Origin: Candidatus Solirubrobacter pratensis
GTDB taxonomy: Bacteria > Actinomycetota > Thermoleophilia > Solirubrobacterales > Solirubrobacteraceae
Assembly (NCBI RefSeq): GCF_000425945.1
Contig: NZ_KE384481.1
Span: 1 to 64,000, forward strand
Length of the DNA: 64,000 nucleotides
Direction: 5' to 3'
A program made the translations under genes and the position numbers. The notes beneath the pieces were generated by a model. That model worked only from the letters and a program-made list of their open reading frames with translations. It did not search any database and was not told the origin of the DNA. The stretch's first letter is position 1. Every line of letters begins with the position of its first letter. This document shows positions 34,924 to 42,677 of this stretch, piece by piece.

Positions 34924-35891
34924 GAGCAGCGCTGGAGACGGCTCGCGGAACCGACCTTCAGGCAGCGGTCGAGGCGGGCGCCGAGCCCGCCGACCTTGAC
35001 GGGCCACTTGAAGTACGCGCCGGTGGCCCCGAACTTGTACGTGCCGGCGCCGGTGCGGCCCAGCGTCACCCGGACCTCGACGCTCGTGCCCGAGCGCGCC
35101 GCCCGGCCGACGAGCTTGGTCAGCTTGACGGTGCCGGCGCGCTTGGCCTTGACGGTCTGCGACGCCCCGCCGGCCCGGGCCGTCACCTTCGCGCCCTTGG
35201 GCACCTTGCTCACGACCAGCCGGTTGATGCGGATGCCGTCGCCGGTGTTGTCGTAGCCGATGCTGGGCTTGACGTCGTCGTCGAGGCTCGGCGGGCAGCC
35301 TCCGAAGCGCTCGATGCCCGGCGTCGACACGCACTTGTCCTGGGCGTCGAGGATCGTGTCCCCGTCGGTGTCGGGGTAGTAGTCGAGGCCGAAGCTCAGC
35401 GGGCCGCCGGCGCCGCCGGCGCCGCCGACCTGGAACGTGTAGGCCTTGCCCTTCTGCACGTCGAGGATCAGGTCCTCCGCCGTCCCCGGCGTATTCACGC
35501 ACTTGACGAGCTTGGTGATGCGCGAGTTCCGCGGGTTCCACTCGTACACCGCGACGGTCGAGTCGAACGCCGCGCTCGTCTTGACCTCGATGCCGCCGGC
35601 GCTCGGCGGGCGCAGGTCGTACCAGACCGTCTTGCCGATCGGCGCGCCGTTGCAGCTCGTGCTCTCCGGCCCGTAACCGCCGAGCGCCTCGCCGCTCGGG
35701 CTCGGATCGAAGAGGTCGGCCTGGGTCGTCGCCTCCGTCGTGTCGACCTGGTCGGTGTACTCGGCCTTGTCGATCGTCCAGGAGGCGAGGTAGTTGTCGT
35801 TGGGAGGCGGCGCGGCCGACGCCGACGCGGGCACGGAGGCGAGCGCGCCGCCCGTCAGCAGCGCGGCGCCCAGAAGGCGAAGTCGAGGCAT
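34920..35891 (-). CDS. secreted protein with a TSP3-like calcium loop
   Basis: 323 residues with a signal peptide (ASASAA). The N-terminal beta domain resembles the carbohydrate/peptidase-associated domains that start PPNDNYLASW and contain GKTVWYDLRPPSAG. Then come a TSP3-like stretch (DTDGDTILDAQDKC) and a C-terminal all-beta domain. First gene of the operon 35891-29252. ATG 35891 is preferred over 35930 because the signal peptide starts there. Confidence 0.8.
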   Translation of the reverse strand: MPRLRLLGAALLTGGALASVPASASAAPPPNDNYLASWTIDKAEYTDQVDTTEATTQADLFDPSPSGEALGGYGPESTSCNGAPIGKTVWYDLRPPSAGGIEVKTSAAFDSTVAVYEWNPRNSRITKLVKCVNTPGTAEDLILDVQKGKAYTFQVGGAGGAGGPLSFGLDYYPDTDGDTILDAQDKCVSTPGIERFGGCPPSLDDDVKPSIGYDNTGDGIRINRLVVSKVPKGAKVTARAGGASQTVKAKRAGTVKLTKLVGRAARSGTSVEVRVTLGRTGAGTYKFGATGAYFKWPVKVGGLGARLDRCLKVGSASRLQRCS

Positions 35892-35954
35892 GTGGTCGCG
35901 GACTCGAACACAATCAGGGCCGCAAGGCAAGCGCCGCAGCGGCGCTGTCGCGCG

Positions 35955-36944
35955 TCACCACGCGTGTCCGACGAGCACCGGCTCGGGGTGCAGGTCCACG
36001 CCGAACGCGCCGCGCACGGCTCCCGCGATCTCGCGCGCCAGCGCCATCAGCTCGGCGGTGGTCGCGCCGCCCCGGTTGACGAGCGCGAGCGTGTGCTTGG
36101 ACGAGATTCCGGCGCGCCCGTCGCCGTGTCCGCGCTCGAACCCGGAGCGCTGGATCAGCCACGCCGCCGATGTCTTGATGCGGCCATCCGGCTCCGGGAA
36201 GGCGGGCGGGTCGCCCGGGATCGCGGCGAACGCCTCCGGCGTGAGGATCGGGTTCGTGAAGAACGATCCGGCGCTGACCGAGTCGGGGTCGGCCGGATCG
36301 ATCACCATGCCCTTGCCGCGGCGCAGGGCGAGCACGGCCTCGCGGACGTCGGCCAGCGGCGCGCTGCCGCCGACCGGGACGCCCAGCCCACGGCACAGGT
36401 CGGCGTAGCGCAATGGGCCGGAGACGGGCGAGTCCCGCAGGCGGAACGCGACCGCGAGCACGACGCGGCGGTCGTGGTACTTGAAGACGCTGTGGCGGTA
36501 GTCGAACCCGCACGCGGCCGCCGGCATCGTCTCGACCCGCCCGGTCTCGCGATCGAAGACGCGGACCCACGCGATCGTCTCCGAGACGTCCTGGCCGTAC
36601 GCCCCGACGTTCTGGATCGGCGTCGCGCCGGTCGAGCCGGGGATCCCGGAGAGGCACTCGATCCCCTGCTCGCCGTGCTCGACGCAGCGCGCGACGAACC
36701 CGTCCCACGGCTCGCCCGCCTGCACGACGAGCAGGTCGCCATCGCGCTCGACGCCGCGCGTCAGGACGTGGAGCACGGTGCCGCGCACGCCCTCGTCGGC
36801 GATCACGACGTTGGACCCGCCGGCGAGCACCAGCGCCGGGTCCTCACGCATCGCGGCGACGAGCTCTTCCTCGGTGTGCGCTTCGACGATCCGGTCAGCG
36901 GGGCCGCCGAGCCGCAGCGTGGTCAGCGGGGCGAGTCGTTCCAC
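35955..36944 (-). CDS. murB: UDP-N-acetylenolpyruvoylglucosamine reductase
   Basis: 329 residues. Reduces UDP-GlcNAc-enolpyruvate to UDP-MurNAc with FAD and NADPH in peptidoglycan synthesis. FAD-binding motifs VLAGGSNVVIADEGVRG and IPGSTGATPIQNVGAYGQDV are present, as are YRHSVFKYH, the catalytic Ser region SAGSFFTNP and the C-terminal Glu/His region SSKHTLALVNRG. GTG 36944 overlaps the HMG-CoA lyase gene by 22 bp. Finding murB at the end of an SDR/HMG-CoA lyase operon is unusual. Confidence 0.95.
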   Translation of the reverse strand: MERLAPLTTLRLGGPADRIVEAHTEEELVAAMREDPALVLAGGSNVVIADEGVRGTVLHVLTRGVERDGDLLVVQAGEPWDGFVARCVEHGEQGIECLSGIPGSTGATPIQNVGAYGQDVSETIAWVRVFDRETGRVETMPAAACGFDYRHSVFKYHDRRVVLAVAFRLRDSPVSGPLRYADLCRGLGVPVGGSAPLADVREAVLALRRGKGMVIDPADPDSVSAGSFFTNPILTPEAFAAIPGDPPAFPEPDGRIKTSAAWLIQRSGFERGHGDGRAGISSKHTLALVNRGGATTAELMALAREIAGAVRGAFGVDLHPEPVLVGHAW

Positions 36945-37831
36945 TCGACCGGTCCGGCCGTCAGCAGGTGCGACCCGAGCGGGCGCCCGAGCACCTCCTG
37001 CACCGCGCGCGCCGCCTCGAGCAGCGCGTCCAGCGAGATCCCCGTCCCGACGCCCATCTCGTGCAGCATCGAGACGAGGTCCTCGGTCGCGATGTTGCCC
37101 GTCGCGCCGGCGGGCACCGGGCAGCCGCCCAGCTCGCCGAAGCTCGACTCGAACGAGCGCACGCCGGCGTCGAGCGCGGCCAGCACGTTCGCCAGGCCCT
37201 GGCCGCGCGTGTTGTGGAAGTGCGCGGTCAGCTCGACGTCCTCGCCGAGCGCGTCGCGCGCGGCCGGGAAGTAGGACCGCACCTGCGCCGGGTTCGCCAT
37301 CCCCGTGGTGTCGCCGAAGCCGATCTCCTCGGCGCCCGCGTCGCGCAGGCGGCGCGCGATCGCGAACACGCGCTCGGGCGGGACGTGGCCCTCGTACGGG
37401 CAGCCGAAGGCGACCGAGATCACGCCCTCGCAACGCAGCCCCTCCTCGCGCGCGCGGCCCAGGACGCGCTCGAGCCCGCTCAGGCTCTCCTCGATCGAGC
37501 GGTTGACGTTCTTGCGGTTGTGCGTCTCGGAGGCGGAGAGGAAGACGTTGATCTCCTGGAAGCGGTCGCGCAGCCGGAGCGCGTTCTCGAGCCCGCGCTC
37601 GTTCGGGATCAGGACGCTGATCGCGACGTCGCCGGGGACGTCGATCCTGCGCAGCACCTCGGCGCCGTCGGCGAGCTGGGGGATCACGTCGGCGCGCACG
37701 AAGCTCGTCGCCTCGATGCGCTTCAGGCCCGACGCCGCGAGCAGCCCGATCAGCCGCAGCTTCTCGTCGGTGGGGACGACCTCGGGCTCGTTCTGGAAGC
37801 CGTCGCGCGGCCCCACCTCGCGGACGTTCAC
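36923..37831 (-). CDS. hydroxymethylglutaryl-CoA lyase
   Basis: 302 residues of the DRE-TIM family. GPRDGFQNE carries the catalytic Arg/Asp, GFGDTTGMANP follows, AHFHNTRG gives the metal-binding His pair and GELGGCPVPAGATGN contains the catalytic Cys loop typical of HMG-CoA lyases. The enzyme splits HMG-CoA into acetoacetate and acetyl-CoA at the end of leucine breakdown. GTG 37831 overlaps the SDR stop (GTGA). Confidence 0.93.
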   Translation of the reverse strand: MNVREVGPRDGFQNEPEVVPTDEKLRLIGLLAASGLKRIEATSFVRADVIPQLADGAEVLRRIDVPGDVAISVLIPNERGLENALRLRDRFQEINVFLSASETHNRKNVNRSIEESLSGLERVLGRAREEGLRCEGVISVAFGCPYEGHVPPERVFAIARRLRDAGAEEIGFGDTTGMANPAQVRSYFPAARDALGEDVELTAHFHNTRGQGLANVLAALDAGVRSFESSFGELGGCPVPAGATGNIATEDLVSMLHEMGVGTGISLDALLEAARAVQEVLGRPLGSHLLTAGPVEWNDSPR

Positions 37832-38577
37832 GCGAATGAGAGGCCCCCGGAGACGTTGACGGTCTGGCCGGTCACGTAGGACGCGTCGGGCCCGGCGAGG
37901 AACGCGATCGTCGCCGCGACCTCGTCCGGCGTGCCGGCGCGCTTGAGCTGCGTCGCGTCGATCATGCCCTGCTTCAGCCGCGCGCCGATCTCCCCCAGCT
38001 GCTCCTCGGCGGAGTTCAGCAGCGGCGTCTCGATCGGGCCGGGCGCGACCGCGTTCACGCGCACGCCGAAGCGCGCCGACTCGCGCGCGATAGCCCGCGT
38101 GAAGCCGATCACGCCCGCCTTGGCGGCGGAGTAGATCGCCGAGCCCTGGGATCCGACCCGGCCGGCCTCGGAGGCGACGTTGACGATCGAGCCGCGGCCG
38201 CTGCGCTGCATCGTGGGCAGCACCGCGTGCGTGACGGCGATCGTCCCGCGCAGGTTGACGCCGAGCACGAAGTCCCAGGTCTCCTCGTCGGTGTTGACGA
38301 AGAACGCGAAGCGGTCGGTGCCGGCGTTGTTGACGAGGATGTCGGGCGGGCCGAACTCCACCGACGCCGCGGCGACGCCCATCCGGACCGACATGTGGTC
38401 GGCGACGTCCATCTCGACCGCGACGCCGCCGATCTCGCCCGCGACCTCGCGCGCGCCCTCGAGGTCGATGTCGGCGACCGCGACGCGGGCGCCCTCGGCG
38501 GCGAGCCGGCGCACCGTGGCGGCGCCGATGCCGGACGCCCCGCCGGTGACGAGCGCGATCGATCCGTCCAGACGCAT
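37828..38577 (-). CDS. short-chain dehydrogenase/reductase
   Basis: 249 residues, classical SDR: TGGASGIG cofactor loop, Asp in VADIDLEG suggesting NAD(H) preference, NNAG, Ser in NVASEAG and YSAAK active site. Substrate unknown; 3-hydroxyacyl-CoA or hydroxyacid oxidation would fit the lyase neighbour. First gene of the SDR-lyase-murB operon, divergent from cofD with only 31 bp between starts. Confidence 0.92.
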   Translation of the reverse strand: MRLDGSIALVTGGASGIGAATVRRLAAEGARVAVADIDLEGAREVAGEIGGVAVEMDVADHMSVRMGVAAASVEFGPPDILVNNAGTDRFAFFVNTDEETWDFVLGVNLRGTIAVTHAVLPTMQRSGRGSIVNVASEAGRVGSQGSAIYSAAKAGVIGFTRAIARESARFGVRVNAVAPGPIETPLLNSAEEQLGEIGARLKQGMIDATQLKRAGTPDEVAATIAFLAGPDASYVTGQTVNVSGGLSFA

Positions 38578-38608
38578 ATGCGCGATGACGATATAGGGTC
38601 TCCGGCTC

Positions 38609-39508
38609 GTGGCTTCCGTGGTCCTGCTCGCAGGCGGCACCGGAGGGGCGAAGCTGGCTCGCGGCATGCTCGACGAGCTGGGCTCCGACCTCGTGGTGAT
38701 CGCCAACACCGGTGACGACATCGAGATCTACGGCGCGCACGTGTGCCCCGATCCCGACCTCGTCACGTTCTGGCTGGCGGATTCGATCGACGAGCGCGGC
38801 TGGGGGCTCGCCGGCGACACGTTCGCCGCGATGGACCAGCTGCGCGCGCTGGGCGAGCCGATCTGGTTCAACCTCGGCGACCGCGACCTCGCGATCGGCC
38901 TGCACCGCGCGCGCCGGCTCGAGGACGGCGCGCGGCTGACCGAGGCGCTCGACGACCTCCGGCGCGCGTTCGGCGTCCCGGCGCGGATCCTGGCCCCGTC
39001 GGACGACGAGCTGCGCACCTGGGTGCGGGCGGCCGGAGAGTGGCGGCCGTTCCAGGACTTCATGATCCGCCGGCGCGGCGGCGGGCCGATCGAGGACGTC
39101 GAGTTCCGCGGTGCGGCGACGGCGCGGCCGGCGCCCGAGGCGGTCGAGGCGATCCGGGGCGCGCGGGCGATCGTGATCGGGCCGTCGAACCCGGTGCTGT
39201 CGATCGACCCGATCCTGGCCGTGCTGGGCGACGAGCTGCGCGAGGCGTCCGCGCCGGTCGTCGCGGTGTCGCCGCTGGTGCGCGGCGAGGTGCTCAAGGG
39301 CCCCACCGCCGAGTGCCTGAGGTGGGCGGGGCGCTCGCAGGACTCCGACGGGATCGCAGCGCACTACGACGGCCTGATCGACGGGCTCGTGGCCGACCGG
39401 CGCGCGTCCCACGTGCCCACGCTCGAGACCGACGTCGAGCTCTCGGCGCCCGAAGCGCGACGCCGGATCGCGCGCGCGACGGTCGAGTTCGCCGATGCAC
39501 TAGCTTGA
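38609..39508 (+). CDS. cofD: 2-phospho-L-lactate transferase (F420 biosynthesis)
   Basis: 299 residues. The family transfers a 2-phospholactate or phosphoenolpyruvate group from its GDP-linked (or GPPG/EPPG) form to the deazaflavin Fo, giving (dehydro-)F420-0. The N-terminal loop LLAGGTGGAKLARGM, NTGDDIEIYGAHVCPDPD and IGPSNPVLSI are characteristic. In actinobacteria the gene is also called fbiA. GTG 38609 is supported by TAGGGT 9 bases upstream. First gene of a three-gene overlapping operon with cofC and cofE. Confidence 0.95.
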   Translation: MASVVLLAGGTGGAKLARGMLDELGSDLVVIANTGDDIEIYGAHVCPDPDLVTFWLADSIDERGWGLAGDTFAAMDQLRALGEPIWFNLGDRDLAIGLHRARRLEDGARLTEALDDLRRAFGVPARILAPSDDELRTWVRAAGEWRPFQDFMIRRRGGGPIEDVEFRGAATARPAPEAVEAIRGARAIVIGPSNPVLSIDPILAVLGDELREASAPVVAVSPLVRGEVLKGPTAECLRWAGRSQDSDGIAAHYDGLIDGLVADRRASHVPTLETDVELSAPEARRRIARATVEFADALA

Positions 39509-40155
39509 GACGGGTCTTGCGCACCGCCGCCGTTCTGCCGGTCAAGTCGTTCGGGATCGCCAAGTCGCGCCTCGGGAGCGCGTTCCCGCACCGCCCCACG
39601 CTCGCCGAGGCGATGGTCGGCGACGTGCTTGCAGCGCTCGGACAGGTGCCGGGACTGGACGACGTGATCGTCGTGACGGCCGAGCCGGCCGCCGCCCGCG
39701 CAGCGGACGCCGCCGGCGCGCACGTCGTGCACGATCCGGAGGAGGCGGGCCAGTCGGCGGCCGCCTCGCGCGGGATCGACGCGGCGGTCGAGCGCGGCGC
39801 CGGGCGGGCGCTGCTCGTCCCCGGCGACTGCCCGGCGCTGAACCCCGCGGAGGTCATGCAGCTGCTCGCGCGCACGGCTGCGGTCGTGATCGTGCCCGAC
39901 CGCCACGGCACCGGGACCAACGCGCTGCTGCTGACGCCGCCGTCGGCGATCGCGCCGGCGTTCGGGACCGGCTCGTTCGCCCGCCACAGCGCCCTCGCGG
40001 GCGGACGGGCGGAGGTCTGCGAGGTCCCTTCGCTCAGGCTCGACGTCGACACGCCGGACGACCTTCAGGCGCTGCGCGCCGCGCTCGCCGCCCACGCCGG
40101 CGGCGCCCCGCGCACCCGCGCCCTGCTCGACGCCCACGCCTCCGCCGCCGCGTGA
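39505..40155 (+). CDS. cofC: 2-phospholactate/phosphoenolpyruvate guanylyltransferase
   Basis: 216 residues of the CofC/FbiD family, which activates 2-phospholactate or PEP with GTP for CofD. The nucleotidyltransferase start AVLPVKSFGIAKSRLG, the metal-site region LLVPGDCPALNP and RHGTGTNALLL are present. TTG 39505 overlaps the cofD stop (TTGA). In actinobacteria the enzyme uses PEP (FbiD); which substrate applies here cannot be read from the sequence. Confidence 0.92.
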   Translation: MRRVLRTAAVLPVKSFGIAKSRLGSAFPHRPTLAEAMVGDVLAALGQVPGLDDVIVVTAEPAAARAADAAGAHVVHDPEEAGQSAAASRGIDAAVERGAGRALLVPGDCPALNPAEVMQLLARTAAVVIVPDRHGTGTNALLLTPPSAIAPAFGTGSFARHSALAGGRAEVCEVPSLRLDVDTPDDLQALRAALAAHAGGAPRTRALLDAHASAAA

Positions 40156-40892
40156 TCGCCCTCGACGCGCTTCCCGGCATCCCGGAGGTGCGCCCGGGCG
40201 ATGACCTCGCGGCCATCCTCGCGCGCGCCGGCGACGCGATCGGAGGCTTCGAGGCGACCGACGTCGTCGCGATCGCGCACAAGGTCGTCTCCAAGGCCGA
40301 GGGGAGGATCGTCGCGCTCGCCGACGTCTCCCCCGGTACCCGCGCCCGCGCGCTGGCCGCCGACCTCGGCAAGGATCCGCGCCAGGTCGAGGTCGTGCTG
40401 TCGGAGGCCACGCAGATCGTGCGCGCCGACGGCGGCCGGCTCATCTGCCGCACGCATCACGGGTTCGTCTGCGCGAACGCCGGCGTCGACGCGTCCAATG
40501 CGACCGACCCGGAGACGCTGATCCTCCTCCCGCTCGATCCGGACGCCTCCGCACGGGCGCTGCGCGCCATGCTTCCGGGCCGTCCGGCGATCGTGATCAC
40601 CGACTCCTTCGGCCGCGCCTGGCGCACCGGACAGTGCGAGATCGCGATCGGGGTCGCCGGCCTGCGGCCGCTCGACGACTGGCGCGGGCTGCCCGACACC
40701 GCCGGCCGCGAGATGCGCGCCACCGTGATCGCGACCGCCGACGAGGCGGCGGCCGCCGCCGACCTCGCGCGTGCCAAGGACTCACGCGAGCCCGCGGTCC
40801 GCCTGCGCGGCCTCGGCCGTCACGTGACCGGCGGCGACGGCCCGGGCGTCGCCCCGCTGATCCGGGCGCTCGAGGACGACCTCTTCCGCTGA
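40152..40892 (+). CDS. cofE: F420-0:gamma-glutamyl ligase
   Basis: 246 residues, the length of stand-alone CofE. It adds gamma-linked glutamates to F420-0 using GTP. Motifs VAIAHKVVSKAEGR, GFVCANAGVDASN and ITDSFGRAWRTGQCEIAIG are diagnostic. Actinobacterial FbiB carries an extra nitroreductase-like domain that is absent here, so a separate dehydro-F420 reductase must exist elsewhere if the PEP route is used. GTG 40152 overlaps the cofC stop (GTGA). Confidence 0.95.
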   Translation: MIALDALPGIPEVRPGDDLAAILARAGDAIGGFEATDVVAIAHKVVSKAEGRIVALADVSPGTRARALAADLGKDPRQVEVVLSEATQIVRADGGRLICRTHHGFVCANAGVDASNATDPETLILLPLDPDASARALRAMLPGRPAIVITDSFGRAWRTGQCEIAIGVAGLRPLDDWRGLPDTAGREMRATVIATADEAAAAADLARAKDSREPAVRLRGLGRHVTGGDGPGVAPLIRALEDDLFR

Positions 40893-40935
40893 ATCCGGCG
40901 TCACAGCGCCGCGCCCTCGCGGCACTTGTAGTGCG

Positions 40936-41027
40936 ATGCAGGATGCCGAGGCGTTCGCCGCCCTCTACGACCGCGAGTCCCGCGGCGTGCTCGTGTTCAT
41001 CGCGCGCCGCACGCTCGACGCCGCCCC
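40936..41027 (+). pseudogene. ECF sigma factor remnant (N-terminal ~29 residues)
   Basis: ATG 40936 opens MQDAEAFAALYDRESRGVLVF followed by IARRTLDA, the typical start of region 2 of an ECF sigma factor (compare ALYARHHDDLLLFLARRTAD in the gene at 61118-61684). After about 41027 the frame becomes low-complexity and runs antisense to the L,D-transpeptidase end, so everything beyond the first helix is missing. It looks like a deletion joint between a lost sigma factor gene and the transpeptidase gene. Confidence 0.6.
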
Positions 41028-41046
41028 GCCTCGCCGTTCCCGAACT

Positions 41047-42108
41047 TCAGATGACGCGCACGGGCGTCCCGATCGAGACGAAGTCGTAGACGACCTTCGC
41101 CTCGGGCATCGGCAGCCGGGCGCAGCCGTGGGAGGCCGGCCGCGACGGCACGTCGCCGTAGCCGTGCAGCGCCCAGCCGGCGTTCCAGTAGGCGGCGTAC
41201 GGCAGCCACGCCTTGTACGGCACCGACCAGGAGCGCTGCTCCTTGCGGTAGACCTTCCAGGACCCGGGCGGGGTCCCGAGGTCCGGGGCGTCGCCGCCGA
41301 TCCCCGTGGAGGTGTGGATCGCACGGACCACGGTCGCGCCGTCGATCAGCAGCACGACGCCGCGCCGGCGGTAGATCTCGATGTGGCGGCCGGGCGCGCC
41401 CGACAGCGGGACGGGCTTGGCCGCGGAGCCGAGCCGCTTGGCCGTCTGCGGACCGACGACGCCGTCGCGCGTCAGGCCCTCCCACGCCTGGAACGCGACC
41501 ACGGCCTGCTGCGTGCGGTAGTCGAACGCGCCGGTGACGGCCTCGGGCGGCAGATAGCCGAGCGTGGCGAGCGTCGTCTGGACCGCGCGCGGATCGGCCG
41601 GCGCGGGCGTCTTGACCTTCGGCGTCTGCGGCGTCGTGAAGCGCGTGCGCTCGAAGTCCTCGCGCGACAGCGTTCGCGCCGTCTGGCCGGGCACGTGCAC
41701 GTTGACGCTGTCGAGCCCGGTCAGCGCCGAGATCGTGTAGACGACCTGCGCGAGCCGCGCGCCGTAGACCTCGCGGAACTGGTCATCGCTGTTCGGCAGC
41801 GCCTTCGCGGAGCCGAACGTGCCGCTGAAGTCGAGGATCGCAAGCCGCTGCGACGCGTCGATGCGCGCGGAGGCGAGCTTGGATCCCTCCGGGATCGCGC
41901 TGCCGTATCCGGCGCGCGCCTCGGCTTTCGTAGGCCCGTCGAGCAACTGCTGGACGGTCGCGGTGACGACGCCCGCGCCGTTGGGCACGTCGCGCTCGAC
42001 GGGCGAGAGCTGCTCGCCCTTGGTGAAGTAGATCTTGACGGTCGCGGCCTGTGCCGCCGGCGGAGCGGCGAGCAGCAGGATGAGCGCGATCAGGAGTTTC
42101 CGAGCCAT
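41047..42108 (-). CDS. secreted L,D-transpeptidase with GerMN and peptidoglycan-binding domains
   Basis: 353 residues. A signal peptide (AAQA), a GerMN (sporulation/germination type) domain (about 25-150), a peptidoglycan-binding domain 1 (about 170-230, ALGYLPPEAVTGAFDYRT) and a YkuD catalytic domain (about 240-353) with HGYGD and SHGCARLP containing the nucleophile Cys. It probably makes 3-3 crosslinks or attaches proteins to peptidoglycan. The GerMN fusion is notable in a bacterium with no sign of sporulation here. ATG 42108. Confidence 0.92.
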   Translation of the reverse strand: MARKLLIALILLLAAPPAAQAATVKIYFTKGEQLSPVERDVPNGAGVVTATVQQLLDGPTKAEARAGYGSAIPEGSKLASARIDASQRLAILDFSGTFGSAKALPNSDDQFREVYGARLAQVVYTISALTGLDSVNVHVPGQTARTLSREDFERTRFTTPQTPKVKTPAPADPRAVQTTLATLGYLPPEAVTGAFDYRTQQAVVAFQAWEGLTRDGVVGPQTAKRLGSAAKPVPLSGAPGRHIEIYRRRGVVLLIDGATVVRAIHTSTGIGGDAPDLGTPPGSWKVYRKEQRSWSVPYKAWLPYAAYWNAGWALHGYGDVPSRPASHGCARLPMPEAKVVYDFVSIGTPVRVI

Positions 42109-42126
42109 AAGGGCGCGGAAGGGTAT

Positions 42127-42612
42127 TCACTCGATCGGCGCCACCAGGCTCGAGAAGAACGGCCGGAACCCCTCGCGCTCGTACAGCCGCCGCGCGTCCG
42201 GGTTCGCGTCGATGACCGAGACCACCCAGTGCCGGACGCCCTGCATGCGCAGCCGCTCGCGCGCCGCGCCGATCAGCTGCGTGCCGATGCCGGCGCCGCG
42301 CGCGCGCTCGGCGACCGCGAGCGACTCCAGGTCGCCGACGCGCTCGCCGAGGTCGAACGTCGGGCTGGTCGCCTCGTGCACGCGCACCGCCGCATAGCCG
42401 TCCGGCTCTCCGCCGCCCTCGGGCACCGCCGCGAGGATGAACCCGTCTCCGCGCTGCAGCCAGCCGGCGTACTCCGCCCGCCGCCTGCGCCACGTCTCCT
42501 CCGGCGCGCGGACCCGCAGGTCGGTCACCGAGCGGTGATGGGCGACCATCGCCAGCCACAGCGGCTCGACGCGGTCGAGGGCGGAGACGCCGAGCGGCTC
42601 GATCCGGTGCAC
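42127..42612 (-). CDS. GNAT-family N-acetyltransferase
   Basis: 161 residues with the GNAT core: LESLAVAERARGAGIGTQLI (acetyl-CoA pyrophosphate loop R/QxxGxG/A as RGAGIG) and VIDANPDARRLYEREGF. Substrate unknown. GTG 42612 is supported by a TACGCT box 7 bases upstream. It lies 65 bp downstream of the phosphatase gene on the same strand. Confidence 0.88.
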   Translation of the reverse strand: MHRIEPLGVSALDRVEPLWLAMVAHHRSVTDLRVRAPEETWRRRRAEYAGWLQRGDGFILAAVPEGGGEPDGYAAVRVHEATSPTFDLGERVGDLESLAVAERARGAGIGTQLIGAARERLRMQGVRHWVVSVIDANPDARRLYEREGFRPFFSSLVAPIE

Positions 42613-42677
42613 GCCGCGCAGCGTATCCGCGTGCTCGACGCGCTCGGGGCACGCCCCGCGACGGGCGATCGCGCCGA

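Noticed and set aside
25908..37831. A complete leucine degradation cluster
   Set aside because: Only the carboxyltransferase beta subunit, a crotonase and HMG-CoA lyase are present; the biotin carboxylase subunit and isovaleryl-CoA dehydrogenase are missing and the genes are not in one operon.
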